A stretch of 64,000 bases of DNA from CBDCKN01 sp965219035 (GCA_965219035.1 CBDCMR010000004.1:1240001-1304000); one strand, 5' to 3'; shown: positions 53,604-63,906, numbered from the stretch's first letter. The notes: a model not told the origin generated them from the sequence alone. Made by a program: numbers and translations.

Positions 53604-53677
53604 ACTCGCCCGGAGGCGCACGCTCACCGTCCTTCGGGCGAGTACCGGGGCGAGTGGACGGCGAGGTCACTCGCCCC
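53604..53677. repeat. Four alternating copies of ACTCGCCC/GGGCGAGT
   Basis: ACTCGCCC (53604-53611), GGGCGAGT (53636-53643), GGGGCGAGT (53647-53655) and ACTCGCCCC (53669-53677). Copies 1 and 2, or 3 and 4, or 1 and 3, or 2 and 4 can pair, giving mutually exclusive stems. It lies 90 bases from the end of the S9 peptidase gene. Confidence 0.5.
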
Positions 53678-53766
53678 GTGAAAAGTAAGCAAGTCATAGA
53701 TTTGGAGACCGACCCCGGTTCTGGCGGATAAGCTGCTCAAGAGCTTTCTCAGGGCCAGGGGCTGAG

Positions 53767-55296
53767 CTATCGAGTCTCCCCCCCGGTCGTTACGACCTTC
53801 TCCTCTCCGTCTTCCTCCAACGGAATCTCGATGTCCTCGCCCCAGATGTGCTTCCCGAACCACTGCCAGTTGTGCCAGATCGCGGCCAGACGCTCCTTGG
53901 GCTTAGTGATTCCGTGCCCGAAACCCTTGTAGATGAGGAGCCTGGTCTCTACTCCCACGTCCTGTAGTCCTTGATAGAGTTCGTAGGCGTTGGGGGTCGG
54001 GACGCGTCGGTCCAACTCTCCATGCTGGATCAGTGTGGGAGTCGAGGCCTTGAGAATGTTGGTCATCGGAGAGGTCTTCGCATAGATCGCCGGATCGTCC
54101 CAAGGCGTCGCCTTCAGGTACTGGCGTGTGAACGGGTGGATGTCGGTGTTGACGTAGTAGGTCATCCAGTTGGAGATGCCGGCGCCCACCGAGATGGCGG
54201 GGAACTCGTCAGTGTTTGTCGTGAGGAATGCCGAGATGTACCCGCCCTGACTCCAGCCCATCGACCCCATTCGATCGGGATCGGCGACGCCGATTTCGAT
54301 CAGGTGCTCCACGCCGGACATCACGTCCCACATATCGCCGACACCCAGGTTGCGGACGTTGAGGCTCCGGAAGGCCTCACCGTAGCCTGCCGACCCTCGG
54401 TAGTTCGGTTCCAACACGATCGCGCCATTCGCAAGCCAATGGACGATGGGATAGACACCGCCTAAGCCCACTGTGGGACGTGACGTCCCCGTCGGGCCGC
54501 CGTGGATTACGACGAGGAGCGGGTACCGCCGCGACGGATCGTAGTCGGAGGGCTTGTGCAGCACACCTTCGATCTCGGCGCCGTCTTCGCTCTCCCAGGT
54601 AATCACCTCCCTGGTGCCGAGGTCCCAGCCGTCCGTCTGGTGGGTCATGTCGGTGAGCTTCACGTACTCGGTCGCTTCGCTTCCCCAGGCCCGGTAGACC
54701 TCGGTGAGATCTGATGCGCCCTGGCCCGTGAACGCCATCGCCGATCCGTCCGGTGTGAAGCTCACAGAGCCGACGACCGGTGTGGGGAGCGGAATCTCCG
54801 AGACCGCGCGCGTGTCCGGATCCAGCGCGTAGAGCTTGCGTTCGGTCCGTTCGCGTGCCACGAAGCGGATTCCCATTGGGGTCCAGAATGCCCTGCGAAG
54901 GCCTTCGTCGAACTCGCCCGTCAGAACCTCGATGTCGCCGCCCAGCGCCGGAATGCGAGCCAGCTCGCGGTTCAGGTAGTAAAGCGAGCCCAGGTCCCGA
55001 TCGAATTTGGAGAGGAGAATCCACTCACCGTCCGGCGACCAAGTCGGAGCGCCGTCCGGTCCGGGACCGACCACGAGAGCCCGGCTGTCCCCGCTCGCCA
55101 CGTCGACGACGTACACGTCGGTGTCCATGAAAGGGAGGAGGCTCGGATCGGGCTGCCGGACGTACGCAACGCTCGATTCGTCCGGGGACCATTCAAACCC
55201 CGAGACGTGGAAGTCGCCGTCGGTCAGTCGCTCCGGCTCTGAGCTCTCGCCGTGCGCGTCGATCTTCACGACCCAGAGGTGCGAGTTGGGGACTCG
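53767..55296 (-). pseudogene. S9 peptidase (prolyl oligopeptidase/DPP-IV type), N-terminally truncated
   Basis: The last 500 residues of an S9 peptidase are intact: late propeller blades (FEWSPDESSVAYVRQ, PTWSPDGEWILLSKF) and then the alpha/beta-hydrolase domain with VIHGGPTG, nucleophile Ser in GSMGWSQGGYIS, Asp in HGELDRRVPTPNA and His in FGHGITK. A complete relative would have about 150-250 more N-terminal residues and a signal peptide. Going upstream, family resemblance ends near 55296 (NSHLWVVK), exactly where a cyclase fragment on the other strand begins. GTG 55269 could start a truncated product, but an inactive or unsecreted protein is likely. Confidence 0.75.
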
Positions 55297-56913
55297 CGTC
55301 CAGGGTCTCTGTCCGCCCGGTGAGGTGCTCGTCTCCGAACGGGTCTACGACGACCTGAAGAATCAGCCAGGCATGTTCGTCCGCTCCCTCGGGCATTTCG
55401 AGCTGAAGAACGTGACCAGGCCCGTGGAGGTCTTCATCGTGGCCGACGAGGACCGGCCAGTGCCCGTCCTCGAGCGGAGCCCCCTCCCCACCGGCGAGAG
55501 CGCCAAGGCGGTCGAGGCGCCTCCCGAGCAGAAGAGCATCGCAGTGCTGCCGTTCGTCAACATGAGCGCCGACCCGGACAACGAGTTCTTCAGCGACGGG
55601 CTCACCGAGGAAATCATCGCCGACCTGGCAGGAATCCGGGCACTCACCGTGATCTCCCGGACTTCGGCGATGCAGTTCAAGGGCACGAACAAGAACGTGC
55701 GATCGATTGGCCGCGAGTTGGGCGCTCAATACGTGCTGGAGGGGAGTGTTCGAAAGGCTGGTAACCGCCTCCGGATCACCGCTCAGCTCATCGACGCGCA
55801 CACCGACGCGCACCTGTGGGCGAACAAATACGACGGCTCCATCGACGACGTGTTCGATCTCCAGGAGCGGGTTTCTCGAGAGATCGTCGGCGCGCTGGAT
55901 GTCACCCTGACCGCAGAGGAGGAGGATGGCCTCTCGGATCGTCCGATCTCGGATGTGCGAGCCTTCGAGCTCTATCTCAAAGCCCGCCAGGAGCTGCATC
56001 GATACTCGACCGAGGGAGTTGCAGACCTTCTCTCGAGAGCGGTGGAGATCGAAGGGGAGACGCCGCCGCTCCGCGCGCTCAAGGCATGGGCGAAGGTGAA
56101 TCAGGTGCGGACCGGATTAAATCGTGACAATGGCCGCTGGATGAAGCGGAAGCGGAGGCCCTTGAACTGCTGGAGATCGCGCCAGGGTCGAACTATGGCT
56201 ATGCGCTGCTCGGATACATCGCGCAGGAGCGGGGCGATATGCCTCGCTCCGTTCGATACTTCAGCTTGGGGCTGGCCCGCGAGCCCAGCGACGCGGACTC
56301 CATGCTCAACATGGGCCTTTCCTATGTGATGGCCGGCCAGAACCAACGAGCCGAAGAGGTCAGCCAGAGGCTACTCGCGTCCGATCCACTCGGCCCAAAC
56401 ACTCACCTCCTGCTGGGCGTGCGGCACTGGTTCGTCGGCAGGCCCGAGGAGGCCCCACCCCACCTACGACGCGGTCTCGATCTCGATCCTCAGAATCGCA
56501 TCCTCCGATGGTGTGCCGGCTACACGGAGGCCCTCCTGGGAGACGTACTTGGTGCGGCCGTTCATGCCGCCTGGCTGCGCGAGAACGCGCCGAACCTGCC
56601 GTATACGGTGCAGCTGTGTTCTCTTCTGGAGGCGCTGGAGGGGCGCAGTGACGAGGCGCGCGAATTGCTCGAGAAGCTCGAGGTCTCGCCCCTCGACGCG
56701 CACAACACGTTCCATCTCGCGGAGAGCTTCGCGATGGCGGGAGAGACTGATCGGGCGCTCGATCTCTTGGAGCGTGCGGTCGACGTGGGCTTTTACCCCT
56801 ACCCGTTCCTCGCGGAGTACTGTCCGTTCATGGCCCCCCTGCGCGGGACCGAGGCGTTCGAGAAGATTCTAGCGGCAGCTTTTGACCGGTTCGATTCGTT
56901 CTTCGAAGCCTAA
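55287..56913 (+). pseudogene. Class III cyclase/TolB-like/TPR protein, 5'-truncated and frameshifted
   Basis: Resemblance starts abruptly with RVQGLCPPGEVLVSERVYDDL, the end of a class III nucleotide-cyclase domain. Next comes FELKNVTRPVEVFIV, then a TolB-like/FlgO-type domain (SIAVLPFVNMSADPDNEFFSDGLTEE, landmarks SIAVLPF and LGAQYVLEGSVR), and TPR repeats. Near 56140 the frame shifts by one; DEAEAEALELLEIAPGSNYG and the remaining TPRs run in the new frame to 56913. The catalytic half of the cyclase is missing. Confidence 0.72.
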
Positions 56914-57121
56914 CCCGAGTCAGGGACGCGACGGGCGATCGTCGCGACTCACGCGGACGGACGGACACCTCTCCTTCACTGCACCTCCACCTCCACACCC
57001 AGTTGTTGCGCCAGGAAGGTCATCTCCATGATGGCGTCACACGCCGGCTGAAGGGGAGCCCTCGGCCCGCCGAGTGCTCTGCTTTCAGGTGATAGCGCAG
57101 GATCACGGGATAGCCTGAGGT
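56914..57121. other. Gap with unrecognised minus-strand C-terminus
   Basis: A minus-strand frame ends at 56976 with PLQPACDAIMEMTFLAQQLG, which looks protein-like but is not recognised. Nothing complete is present. Confidence 0.3.
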
Positions 57122-57250
57122 GGTTGCGGCCGTTCAACTCCACGTCCCGACGATGGACGACGAACATCGGAGGCGCGTGCCGTCCCGGGACGTGCGCCAC
57201 ACCTGCTGGACCACGATCCCGCTGGAATCCCAGTCGATGCTGGGCTGGTC
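57122..57250 (-). pseudogene. Prolyl oligopeptidase (S9A) fragment
   Basis: Leftward, IDWDSSGIVVQQVWRTSRDGT, then in a shifted frame PPMFVVHRRDVELNGRN, matches the linker between propeller and catalytic domain in prolyl endopeptidases (family pattern V-x-Q-V-W-x-x-S-x-D-G-T-x-V-P-M-F). Neither the propeller nor the GSNGG serine site is present. Only about 40 residues survive. Confidence 0.55.
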
Positions 57251-57363
57251 TATGTTGCGACCTCGTATTGCGGTGCCGCAGCGGCACCTGTCCTGCGGTC
57301 GAGAATCGGCAACGACGCGGGGACACAGCGCGCCTCCGCCCCGTGCGCCGTTCCAGCGCCTGC

Positions 57364-57530
57364 CTACTGCCTGCTCCCATCCGCCCGGATCTCGCTGATC
57401 GGGACCGTGGGCACCTTCTGAACCACTCCCGTCTGCCGCACCAGCCTCTCGAGGTCGTCCAACTCCATTGGCAGGAAGGCGGTGAAGTTCTCGACGCCGT
57501 CTTCGGTCACTACCACCGTGTCCTCGTCCT
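57364..57530 (-). pseudogene. M24 (Xaa-Pro) peptidase C-terminal fragment
   Basis: The frame ending at TAG 57364-57366 reads DEDTVVVTEDGVENFTAFLP, then MELDDLERLV. This resembles the last strand and tail of M24 aminopeptidase-like enzymes (E-D-x-V-x-V-T-x-D-G). The metal-binding part should lie at higher coordinates, but there a cyclase fragment on the plus strand begins instead. Confidence 0.5.
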
Positions 57531-57535
57531 GTGGA

Positions 57536-57880
57536 AACGTGTCTCCGCCGGATTTCGCCTTCTGTCCCCGCTGCGGGGGGGCGATGCAGGAATCACCCCC
57601 ATCCACCGACCACAGTCCACCCCCCGGACCCGCGGCGGCTGAAGGCCCAGCCATAGACGAGCCCGACCGGCGTCCGGTGACGGTCCTGTTCGCCGATCTT
57701 TCCGGGTTTACTTCCTTGAGTGAGCGGCTCGATCCGGAGGACGTTCGCGCCATCCAGACGGACCTCTTCGAGGGGCTGTCAGCGGCGGTTCTGGAATACG
57801 GCGGCTTCGTCGATAAGTTCGCCGGGGACGCGGTCATGGCGGTGTTCGGCGCCCCTGCGATCGCCTGCACGGGCAGCTAG
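57536..57880 (+). pseudogene. Class III adenylate/guanylate cyclase, N-terminal fragment
   Basis: A zinc-ribbon-like CGNVSPPDFAFCPRCGG is followed by a proline-rich linker and the start of a cyclase domain: RRPVTVLFADLSGFTSLSERL with the metal-binding Asp, then YGGFVDKFAGDAVMAVFGAP with the second Asp. Just after GAP the frame ends (TAG 57878-57880), so most of the catalytic domain and everything downstream is lost. It could be the missing head of the cyclase remnant at 55287, displaced by rearrangement. Confidence 0.65.
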
Positions 57881-58010
57881 GCGAGACTCCCTCGGCGCAT
57901 CTTCACACGCCGCGGCGATGGAGGGGCGTGGGGATCACATTTTCCGTGGATCAGGAGCGACCATGCGAGGGGCGGTAGCGTCGGGCCGCCTCCACGTTAG
58001 GTCATCGCCA

Positions 58011-60446
58011 TCACTTCAACACACCGCGGACGCGTCCTTCCTCGTCCAGCAGATAGATAGTCCCTCGCAAAGCATCGTCGCCTAGCGGAAACATCTCTAC
58101 CTCCTCCCTCACCGCGGGCGGTGCAGCCAACAGGTTGAGCTGAAACGCATCTGCTCCTCCCTCGTCCACGTCGTACCCCAGGTCCCCGAGGGAGGCAACG
58201 GTGACCCGGCTGAGCGGGTTCGCCCCGGCGGTAAGGAACCCGGTCATCAGTTCATTGCTGAAGACCGCAAATCGCCAGTGGCTGTCCCGGGTCCCTAGGC
58301 CTCCCTCCTCGTTCTCCACAGGCACCTTCTGCCCTCCGGTGTACGCGTCGCCGCCTACGGCATCGAAGGCGGTGACGGCGCTCGGGCCGTCGAAGTGCGT
58401 ATCCGCACCTTCGTTGATTGGAAGGGAGGGGTTCTCGAGAAACCCCTTGCTCGCCCACAGGATGCCGAAGCCCAACGCGTGCCCGAGCTCGTGCACAATC
58501 AGGTCGACGAGGCGCCCGGTCCCCTCGAGACGACCGATGTCGTCCGTGTCGAGGGTCAGGCTCGCCACGATCGGAAGGCTGTTCGACAGTCTCGCGGCGC
58601 AGACCCGCGCCACACCCAACGTCCCCGACACTCCATCGATGGATTCCAGAAACACGAATACGAGCAAGTCGTCGACTACCTGATCGATCGCCGGGGAGTT
58701 GGATCCGCAGGCCCCAGCACCGAGGTTCACCGGCACTGGCTCGAGCCTTCCTGGGATCAGTGCCGCCCATCGGCTCACAGCGTCGTCGAAGGCCTGCCTT
58801 TGAAGCGCCGTAGGCTGGTCGATGAATAGTAGCTCGATGGCCAACCCCCCGACCCCGTTCTCGCCGGTCGCGGTTGCCGTGAAGATCACCATCGCCCCGG
58901 TCTCGATGGAGGCCCCGACGGATTGTGATCCTCGTGACGAGCCGAGGATCCATTCGGTGGCGGCGGTCCCGTTCGAGTCTGAGGTCGTCTGCGTGGGAAA
59001 CACCGAGCCATCTCCTGACGCGGGCCCAAATGTGATCGTGGCTCCCGCCACGGGGTTCCCATGCGTGTCCGTCACGCGGACGCCAAGGGGAGCATCGAGC
59101 AGTGTGCCGACGACTCCCGACTGCTCGTCTCCGGAGACTTTCACCAGTAGTGCCGGAGGGCCCGTTTCGGCCGTGGCGGTCAGGAGCACCGGAACAAGTC
59201 CCGGCACTTCGACCGTTACCTCATAGGTGCCCGGTGTGGTACCCAGGATCCAGCCCCCGACCGTAGCGACGCCCATTGCGTCCGTTCGGACCGTGAGGTT
59301 GGGCGAGACCTCAGTTCCGTCCATTGACTCGAGGAAGCCCCCGTTCTCAGACACTGAAAAGTCCACGTCCAACGAAGAGACGGGCGCGCCCCCTGCATCC
59401 AGAGCGCGCACGGTCGGCGGATTCGCAAGCGGTTCTCCCGCGATCCCCGTCTGCCCGTCTCCGGCCAGGATCTGCACCAGCTGGGGAACAGTTGTGGCGA
59501 CGGCAGAGAGGGTGGTCGGCAGGAGCGGCTCAACCATGATGGAAACGCTCTGGTCACCGAGGAGCGCTCCCAGAGTCCATCGAGTCGTGGCCAAGCCCGC
59601 CACGTCCGTACTCATGCTGCTCGGTTGCACGGCACCACCTCCTTCGATCGCCGCGAACTCCACGGTCACGCCTTCGACGGGATTCTGGAAGCGGTCCTCG
59701 ACACGCACCGTGAGAGGGTCCGAAAGGGTCGAGAGTCGCGGGGCCGCCTGCCCGTCACCGGAGACAACGACGATCTCTCCGGGGAGGCCGGGAACGGCGG
59801 TGGCTTCGAAGTTCACCCCCTCCCCGACTCTAAAACTGAGGAAACCCCGAACGGCCTGCGCCTCGCCGGCGAGCGCACCGAGGGTCCAAGTTGTAGAGGC
59901 CCTCCCCTGCACGTCCGTCTGCGTTTGGGCGGGGGTCGGGCTCCCACCCCCCTCTATGATCTGGAACTCGACCGGCACACCGATGGCGGGATTTCCTAGC
60001 CGATCGCGGGCGTGAACCACGAGAGACTCTGAAAGGGGCTCGCCGGCGGGCCCGAGCTGGCCGTCCCCGGACCCCTTCTCCAGCATGGTGGCCAGCTGCG
60101 AGACCGAGACGTTGACCGACCCGGAGGCCGCTCCTGCGGCAGCCGTGATCGTCGCCGTCCCGTTTCTGACGGCTGTCACGAGCCCCGCCGGCGAAATCGT
60201 GGCGACGTTCGGGTCCGAGGAGCTCCACGTGACCACCGCGTCTCCCAAGATCTGATTGTCTTGGTCCCGAACCTCCGCCGACAGGGTTGCGGTGGCCCCG
60301 ATCGCGTCGAAGGTGATACCTGACGGTGAGATGACGATCGTGGAGGCCTCCGGCGCGTTCCCGGTGACGAGATCGCAGCCCGCGAGCCCTAAGGAAAGAA
60401 GGAGGAGCCCCCCCGTCCCTCGAAGGCGCCGATGGGCAATGCTCAT
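58011..60446 (-). CDS. Secreted Ig-repeat leishmanolysin-like metalloprotease lipoprotein
   Basis: 811 residues from ATG 60446 (gggagg just upstream; the open frame continues to 60530 without support). The signal has a lipobox, LGLAGCDLVTG. A Big-2 type Ig domain (about 30-115) is followed by four Big-1-like repeats of about 95-105 residues, each with a VSGDGQ-like start and TxWxLG end. The C-terminal 250 residues contain the zinc site VHELGHALGFG and a downstream DSHWRFAVFSNELMTGF with the third His and Met-turn, as in leishmanolysin (M8)-like proteases. It is probably cell-surface exposed, with a role in protein degradation. Divergent from the SusC gene. Confidence 0.87.
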   Translation of the reverse strand: MSIAHRRLRGTGGLLLLSLGLAGCDLVTGNAPEASTIVISPSGITFDAIGATATLSAEVRDQDNQILGDAVVTWSSSDPNVATISPAGLVTAVRNGTATITAAAGAASGSVNVSVSQLATMLEKGSGDGQLGPAGEPLSESLVVHARDRLGNPAIGVPVEFQIIEGGGSPTPAQTQTDVQGRASTTWTLGALAGEAQAVRGFLSFRVGEGVNFEATAVPGLPGEIVVVSGDGQAAPRLSTLSDPLTVRVEDRFQNPVEGVTVEFAAIEGGGAVQPSSMSTDVAGLATTRWTLGALLGDQSVSIMVEPLLPTTLSAVATTVPQLVQILAGDGQTGIAGEPLANPPTVRALDAGGAPVSSLDVDFSVSENGGFLESMDGTEVSPNLTVRTDAMGVATVGGWILGTTPGTYEVTVEVPGLVPVLLTATAETGPPALLVKVSGDEQSGVVGTLLDAPLGVRVTDTHGNPVAGATITFGPASGDGSVFPTQTTSDSNGTAATEWILGSSRGSQSVGASIETGAMVIFTATATGENGVGGLAIELLFIDQPTALQRQAFDDAVSRWAALIPGRLEPVPVNLGAGACGSNSPAIDQVVDDLLVFVFLESIDGVSGTLGVARVCAARLSNSLPIVASLTLDTDDIGRLEGTGRLVDLIVHELGHALGFGILWASKGFLENPSLPINEGADTHFDGPSAVTAFDAVGGDAYTGGQKVPVENEEGGLGTRDSHWRFAVFSNELMTGFLTAGANPLSRVTVASLGDLGYDVDEGGADAFQLNLLAAPPAVREEVEMFPLGDDALRGTIYLLDEEGRVRGVLK

Positions 60447-60722
60447 GGCGGCCTCCCTTCGTCGATTCCCCTCCACGCGGGCAGCTCTGGCGGCGCCTTC
60501 GCCCGGTTCGCGTCGGTTCGTCGAATCCATAGAGTGGAACTGATCAGGCCCTTAAGTAAGGGTTGTGGGGGTAGACCCTCTAGTCCATGGTTGGTATGTT
60601 GGCACAATGCTGATATCGGCGCGATGGGCCATCCGTTCCTTCGTCGCGGTCGCTGTACCTCTTCAATAGCGTTCTCAGTTCTCTCTCGGTCGGCCCGGGG
60701 GCGACCGATCAGGAGCAACCGC

Positions 60723-63700
60723 ATGAATCTAGCACCTTGTCCGCGCTTTTCTTTCCGCCGGGGGGGGCTCGTGGCAGGGTTGGCTCTCCATTTCGTCCTT
60801 CTTCCCACCTCGTTCCTGGAAGCGCAGCAGACTGGAAGCGTGACCGGAACGGTGACGGATGCGGCAAGTCTCCGACCGGTATCCGACGCGCGCGTGTTTA
60901 TCGCCGGCACCGCGGTCGAGGCGTTCACTGACGTCGAGGGAAGCTACAGGCTCAGCGAGGTGCCGGTAGGCGAAGTCGAGATGCGCCTCAAGAGGTTGGG
61001 GTACGCCCCGGTAGATAGCACGCTGCAGGTCGCGGCCGGGCAGACCTCGACAGTGGATTTCAGCTTACTCGTTTCAGCGGTCGCGCTCGACGAACTTTTG
61101 GTGACTGCCACGGGCCTACAGCGGCGCCGAGAGCTCGGCAATGCTGCGGTCGCAATACGGGTCGACGACGAGCTGGAACGCGCTGCTCCGGTGAACCTCA
61201 CAGACCTGCTCCAGGGTCGAGCCACGGGAGTGCAGGTTTTGCAGAGCTCAGGCACCGTCGGAGCCGCCTCGACCATCAAGATCCGCGGAAACGGCACGAT
61301 CAGCCTGAGTAACACGCCCCTGATCTACATCGACGGCTCGCGCGTCTCCAACGACGTTCAGTCGGGGCCTGGTGTTGGAGGCCAGACCACGAGCCGTCTG
61401 AACGATCTGACGCTCGAGGACATCGAGTCTGTGGAGATCGTGAAGGGCCCGTCCGCCGCGACGCTCTACGGCGCCGAGGCAGCGGCCGGGGTCATCCGGA
61501 TCACGACGAAACGTGGTCGCTCTGGGATCAACGAGTGGACGTTCCGGTCCGAGTGGGGAGCAAACTGGGATGACACGGATTGGCCGGCGACCGTTTGGAA
61601 TCCGCGGTCGTTCTTCGATGAACGGCTAGATGTTTCCGAACTGTTCGTACCCGGTGCGATCCCGCCTGGTAGGCACTTCGCAACGATCCCGGACACACTG
61701 TACACCATGAACCTCCTTGGCGATGGAGTAGGGGGTGGGACCCTTTATGGGACGCCATGGCGCACCGGTGTGGAGCAGACCTACGGAGCCTCACTCCGGG
61801 GCGGGTCCGAGAATATCACTTATTTCCTTTCAGGAGAGTTCAGCGGACGCGAGGGCACTCTGGCGAACAACGAATCAACCCAGCGGAACTTCAGGGCGAA
61901 TTTCAACCTCTTTCCTTCTGAGAACGTGGACATCGCGCTGTCCACGGGATATAGCTACCACCGGATGTCTATGCCGGACAACGACAACAACTCCTTCGGA
62001 TACATCGGAGTGGCCATGGTGGGTTTCCCCTGGGACACTCCTATCAGGCGTACGGACCTCGTCGCCGGTGGCCAATTTTTGACGTGTCCCCTCGCTTACG
62101 AGTTGCACCGTGCAATGGTCAGCGCGGGGGTAGCTTCGAGGTTGGCAAGCATTTCGGAAAACAACTGCGGGGACAATCCGTTCTTCTCCGGGCGTACCTT
62201 CGACGACGTAGCGACCCTCACTAACTCACAGAAGATCGAGCGCTTGACCGCGAGCGCAACGATCGACTACCGCCCCTTGGACTTCCTGACTGCCAGGGGA
62301 ACCGTGGGCTACGATCAGTTCTCCGACCAGACGGGCTTCTTCGTGCCGGTGAGCCCGGAGCTCCCGTTCGGCGACGCTTCTCGCGGACTCCGGAGCATCG
62401 GGCATGGACTGCACCGTTTGCTCACCCTCGAGGGGAACGTGAACGCCACGTTCGACATCTTCCCGGAGCTCCACTCCATCACTTCCGTGGGCATTCAGTT
62501 CTTCCGCCAGAAGTTCGAGTCCACGAGCGCGACAGGACGATTTCTTCCCCTTGGATCCAGGACGGTTTCTAGTGCGGTTGAGACCGAGGGCTTCGAGTCC
62601 ATCGGCGAGACCCGGACACTGGGGGTGTTCGTGCAACAGCAGCTCGGGTACCGCGATCGCCTCTTCTTCACGCCCGGCCTGCGATTCGACGATAGCAGCG
62701 CCTTCGGCGAGAACCTCGGGAGGGCGGCATACCCGCGGGTCATGGCCTCGTACGTGATCAGTGAAGAGGACTGGTTCGAAGACTTCGTCCCCGGCACGTT
62801 TGTGGAGTCGTTTCGGCTGCGAGCCGCGTGGGGGCAGTCCGGGAAGCAGCCGGCGAGCTTCGCCGCGCTCAAGCTCCTGGGTCCACGGCGAGTCACCTTC
62901 CGAGGGGAGGACGTGGCGGGCCTGTCGCTCGTGGGGCCAGGAAACCCAGGGCTCAAGCCGGAGCGAGGCCAGGAAGTGGAGGCAGGGCTTGAGGTGGATC
63001 TCTTGGATGGACGCCTGGGCCTCGACTTCACCTGGTTCCGCCAGACCACGAAGGACGCGATCGTAGGGCGGCCTCTCGCTCCCTCCACTGGTTATTCGGC
63101 GCCCCTATTCACGAACATCGGTGAAATGACGAACCGCGGCGTTGAGCTCGGCCTGAGTGCCGTCGTTCTAAATACCGGGAACCTGAGGTGGGATTGGCAA
63201 CTCAACGCGTCCACGGCGAAGGGTGAGATCACCGACCTGGACGACCGCATCATCTTCGGGCTTTCAGGCAACAGCCAGCGTCATCAGGAGGGGTATCCCT
63301 TCGCTTCCTACTTCAGCCGCACGTATACCGTCGACCAGAGCGGAAACGCGGTGGCTTCGGACTCGGCAGTTTTCGTCGGTCATCCCACGCCGGAGTCGGA
63401 GGGCTCGATATCGACCTCGCTCGAGCTCTTCGGCTGGGTGACATTGTCCGCACACCTCGGCTTTGCTCGCGGTCATCAGCAGTATAACAGCACCCAGCAG
63501 TTCCGGTGCAGCTTCCTGGGGGGTGGCACCTACGGTGGAGTCTGCACGGAGCTCTTCGAGGTGGGGACGGACGGCGAGCGGACCAGCCAGACCAAGATTA
63601 AGGCGGCGGCAGCCGACGACCAGCAATACGCGCCCTGGATCGAAGACGCAGATTTTGCACGCCTCCGGAGCGTCTCTGCCCGGTTCGAGTTGCCGCAGAG

Positions 63701-63890
63701 CTGGATCGGGCGCATGGGGGCGAGTCGAGCGAGCTTCACCATTGTTGGGGAGAACCTGGCGCTATTCACGAGTTACACGGGGCTCGACCCCGAGGTGAGT
63801 TTCGCGGGAGGATCCCAGAGCCTGCGGGCGGAATTCTTCACCCTGCCTCTGGCGAAGCGCGTCACGGGGCGGCTCTCAATCTCGTTCTGA
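60723..63890 (+). CDS. SusC/RagA-type TonB-linked outer membrane receptor
   Basis: 1055 residues from ATG 60723 (aggagc seven bases upstream). Signal peptide (ending near LEAQQ), CarboxypepD_reg-like domain (VTGTVTDAASLRPVSDARV), plug with the SusC hallmark (VNLTDLLQGRATGVQV, IRGNGTISLSNTPLIYIDG, IESVEIVKGPSAATLYGAEAAAGVI) and a large barrel ending RLSISF. SusC proteins import oligosaccharides or peptides with a SusD lipoprotein lid, and such a partner starts 16 bases downstream. The divergent surface protease suggests a peptide or protein diet, which is inference. Confidence 0.93.
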   Translation: MNLAPCPRFSFRRGGLVAGLALHFVLLPTSFLEAQQTGSVTGTVTDAASLRPVSDARVFIAGTAVEAFTDVEGSYRLSEVPVGEVEMRLKRLGYAPVDSTLQVAAGQTSTVDFSLLVSAVALDELLVTATGLQRRRELGNAAVAIRVDDELERAAPVNLTDLLQGRATGVQVLQSSGTVGAASTIKIRGNGTISLSNTPLIYIDGSRVSNDVQSGPGVGGQTTSRLNDLTLEDIESVEIVKGPSAATLYGAEAAAGVIRITTKRGRSGINEWTFRSEWGANWDDTDWPATVWNPRSFFDERLDVSELFVPGAIPPGRHFATIPDTLYTMNLLGDGVGGGTLYGTPWRTGVEQTYGASLRGGSENITYFLSGEFSGREGTLANNESTQRNFRANFNLFPSENVDIALSTGYSYHRMSMPDNDNNSFGYIGVAMVGFPWDTPIRRTDLVAGGQFLTCPLAYELHRAMVSAGVASRLASISENNCGDNPFFSGRTFDDVATLTNSQKIERLTASATIDYRPLDFLTARGTVGYDQFSDQTGFFVPVSPELPFGDASRGLRSIGHGLHRLLTLEGNVNATFDIFPELHSITSVGIQFFRQKFESTSATGRFLPLGSRTVSSAVETEGFESIGETRTLGVFVQQQLGYRDRLFFTPGLRFDDSSAFGENLGRAAYPRVMASYVISEEDWFEDFVPGTFVESFRLRAAWGQSGKQPASFAALKLLGPRRVTFRGEDVAGLSLVGPGNPGLKPERGQEVEAGLEVDLLDGRLGLDFTWFRQTTKDAIVGRPLAPSTGYSAPLFTNIGEMTNRGVELGLSAVVLNTGNLRWDWQLNASTAKGEITDLDDRIIFGLSGNSQRHQEGYPFASYFSRTYTVDQSGNAVASDSAVFVGHPTPESEGSISTSLELFGWVTLSAHLGFARGHQQYNSTQQFRCSFLGGGTYGGVCTELFEVGTDGERTSQTKIKAAAADDQQYAPWIEDADFARLRSVSARFELPQSWIGRMGASRASFTIVGENLALFTSYTGLDPEVSFAGGSQSLRAEFFTLPLAKRVTGRLSISF

Positions 63891-63906
63891 TGGTCGGGTG
63901 CCTGAC

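Noticed and set aside
60595..60625. TTGGCAC...TGC sequence resembling a sigma54 promoter before the SusC gene
   Set aside because: The GG and GC dinucleotides are not at the required 10-base separation, and no enhancer-binding regulator is nearby.
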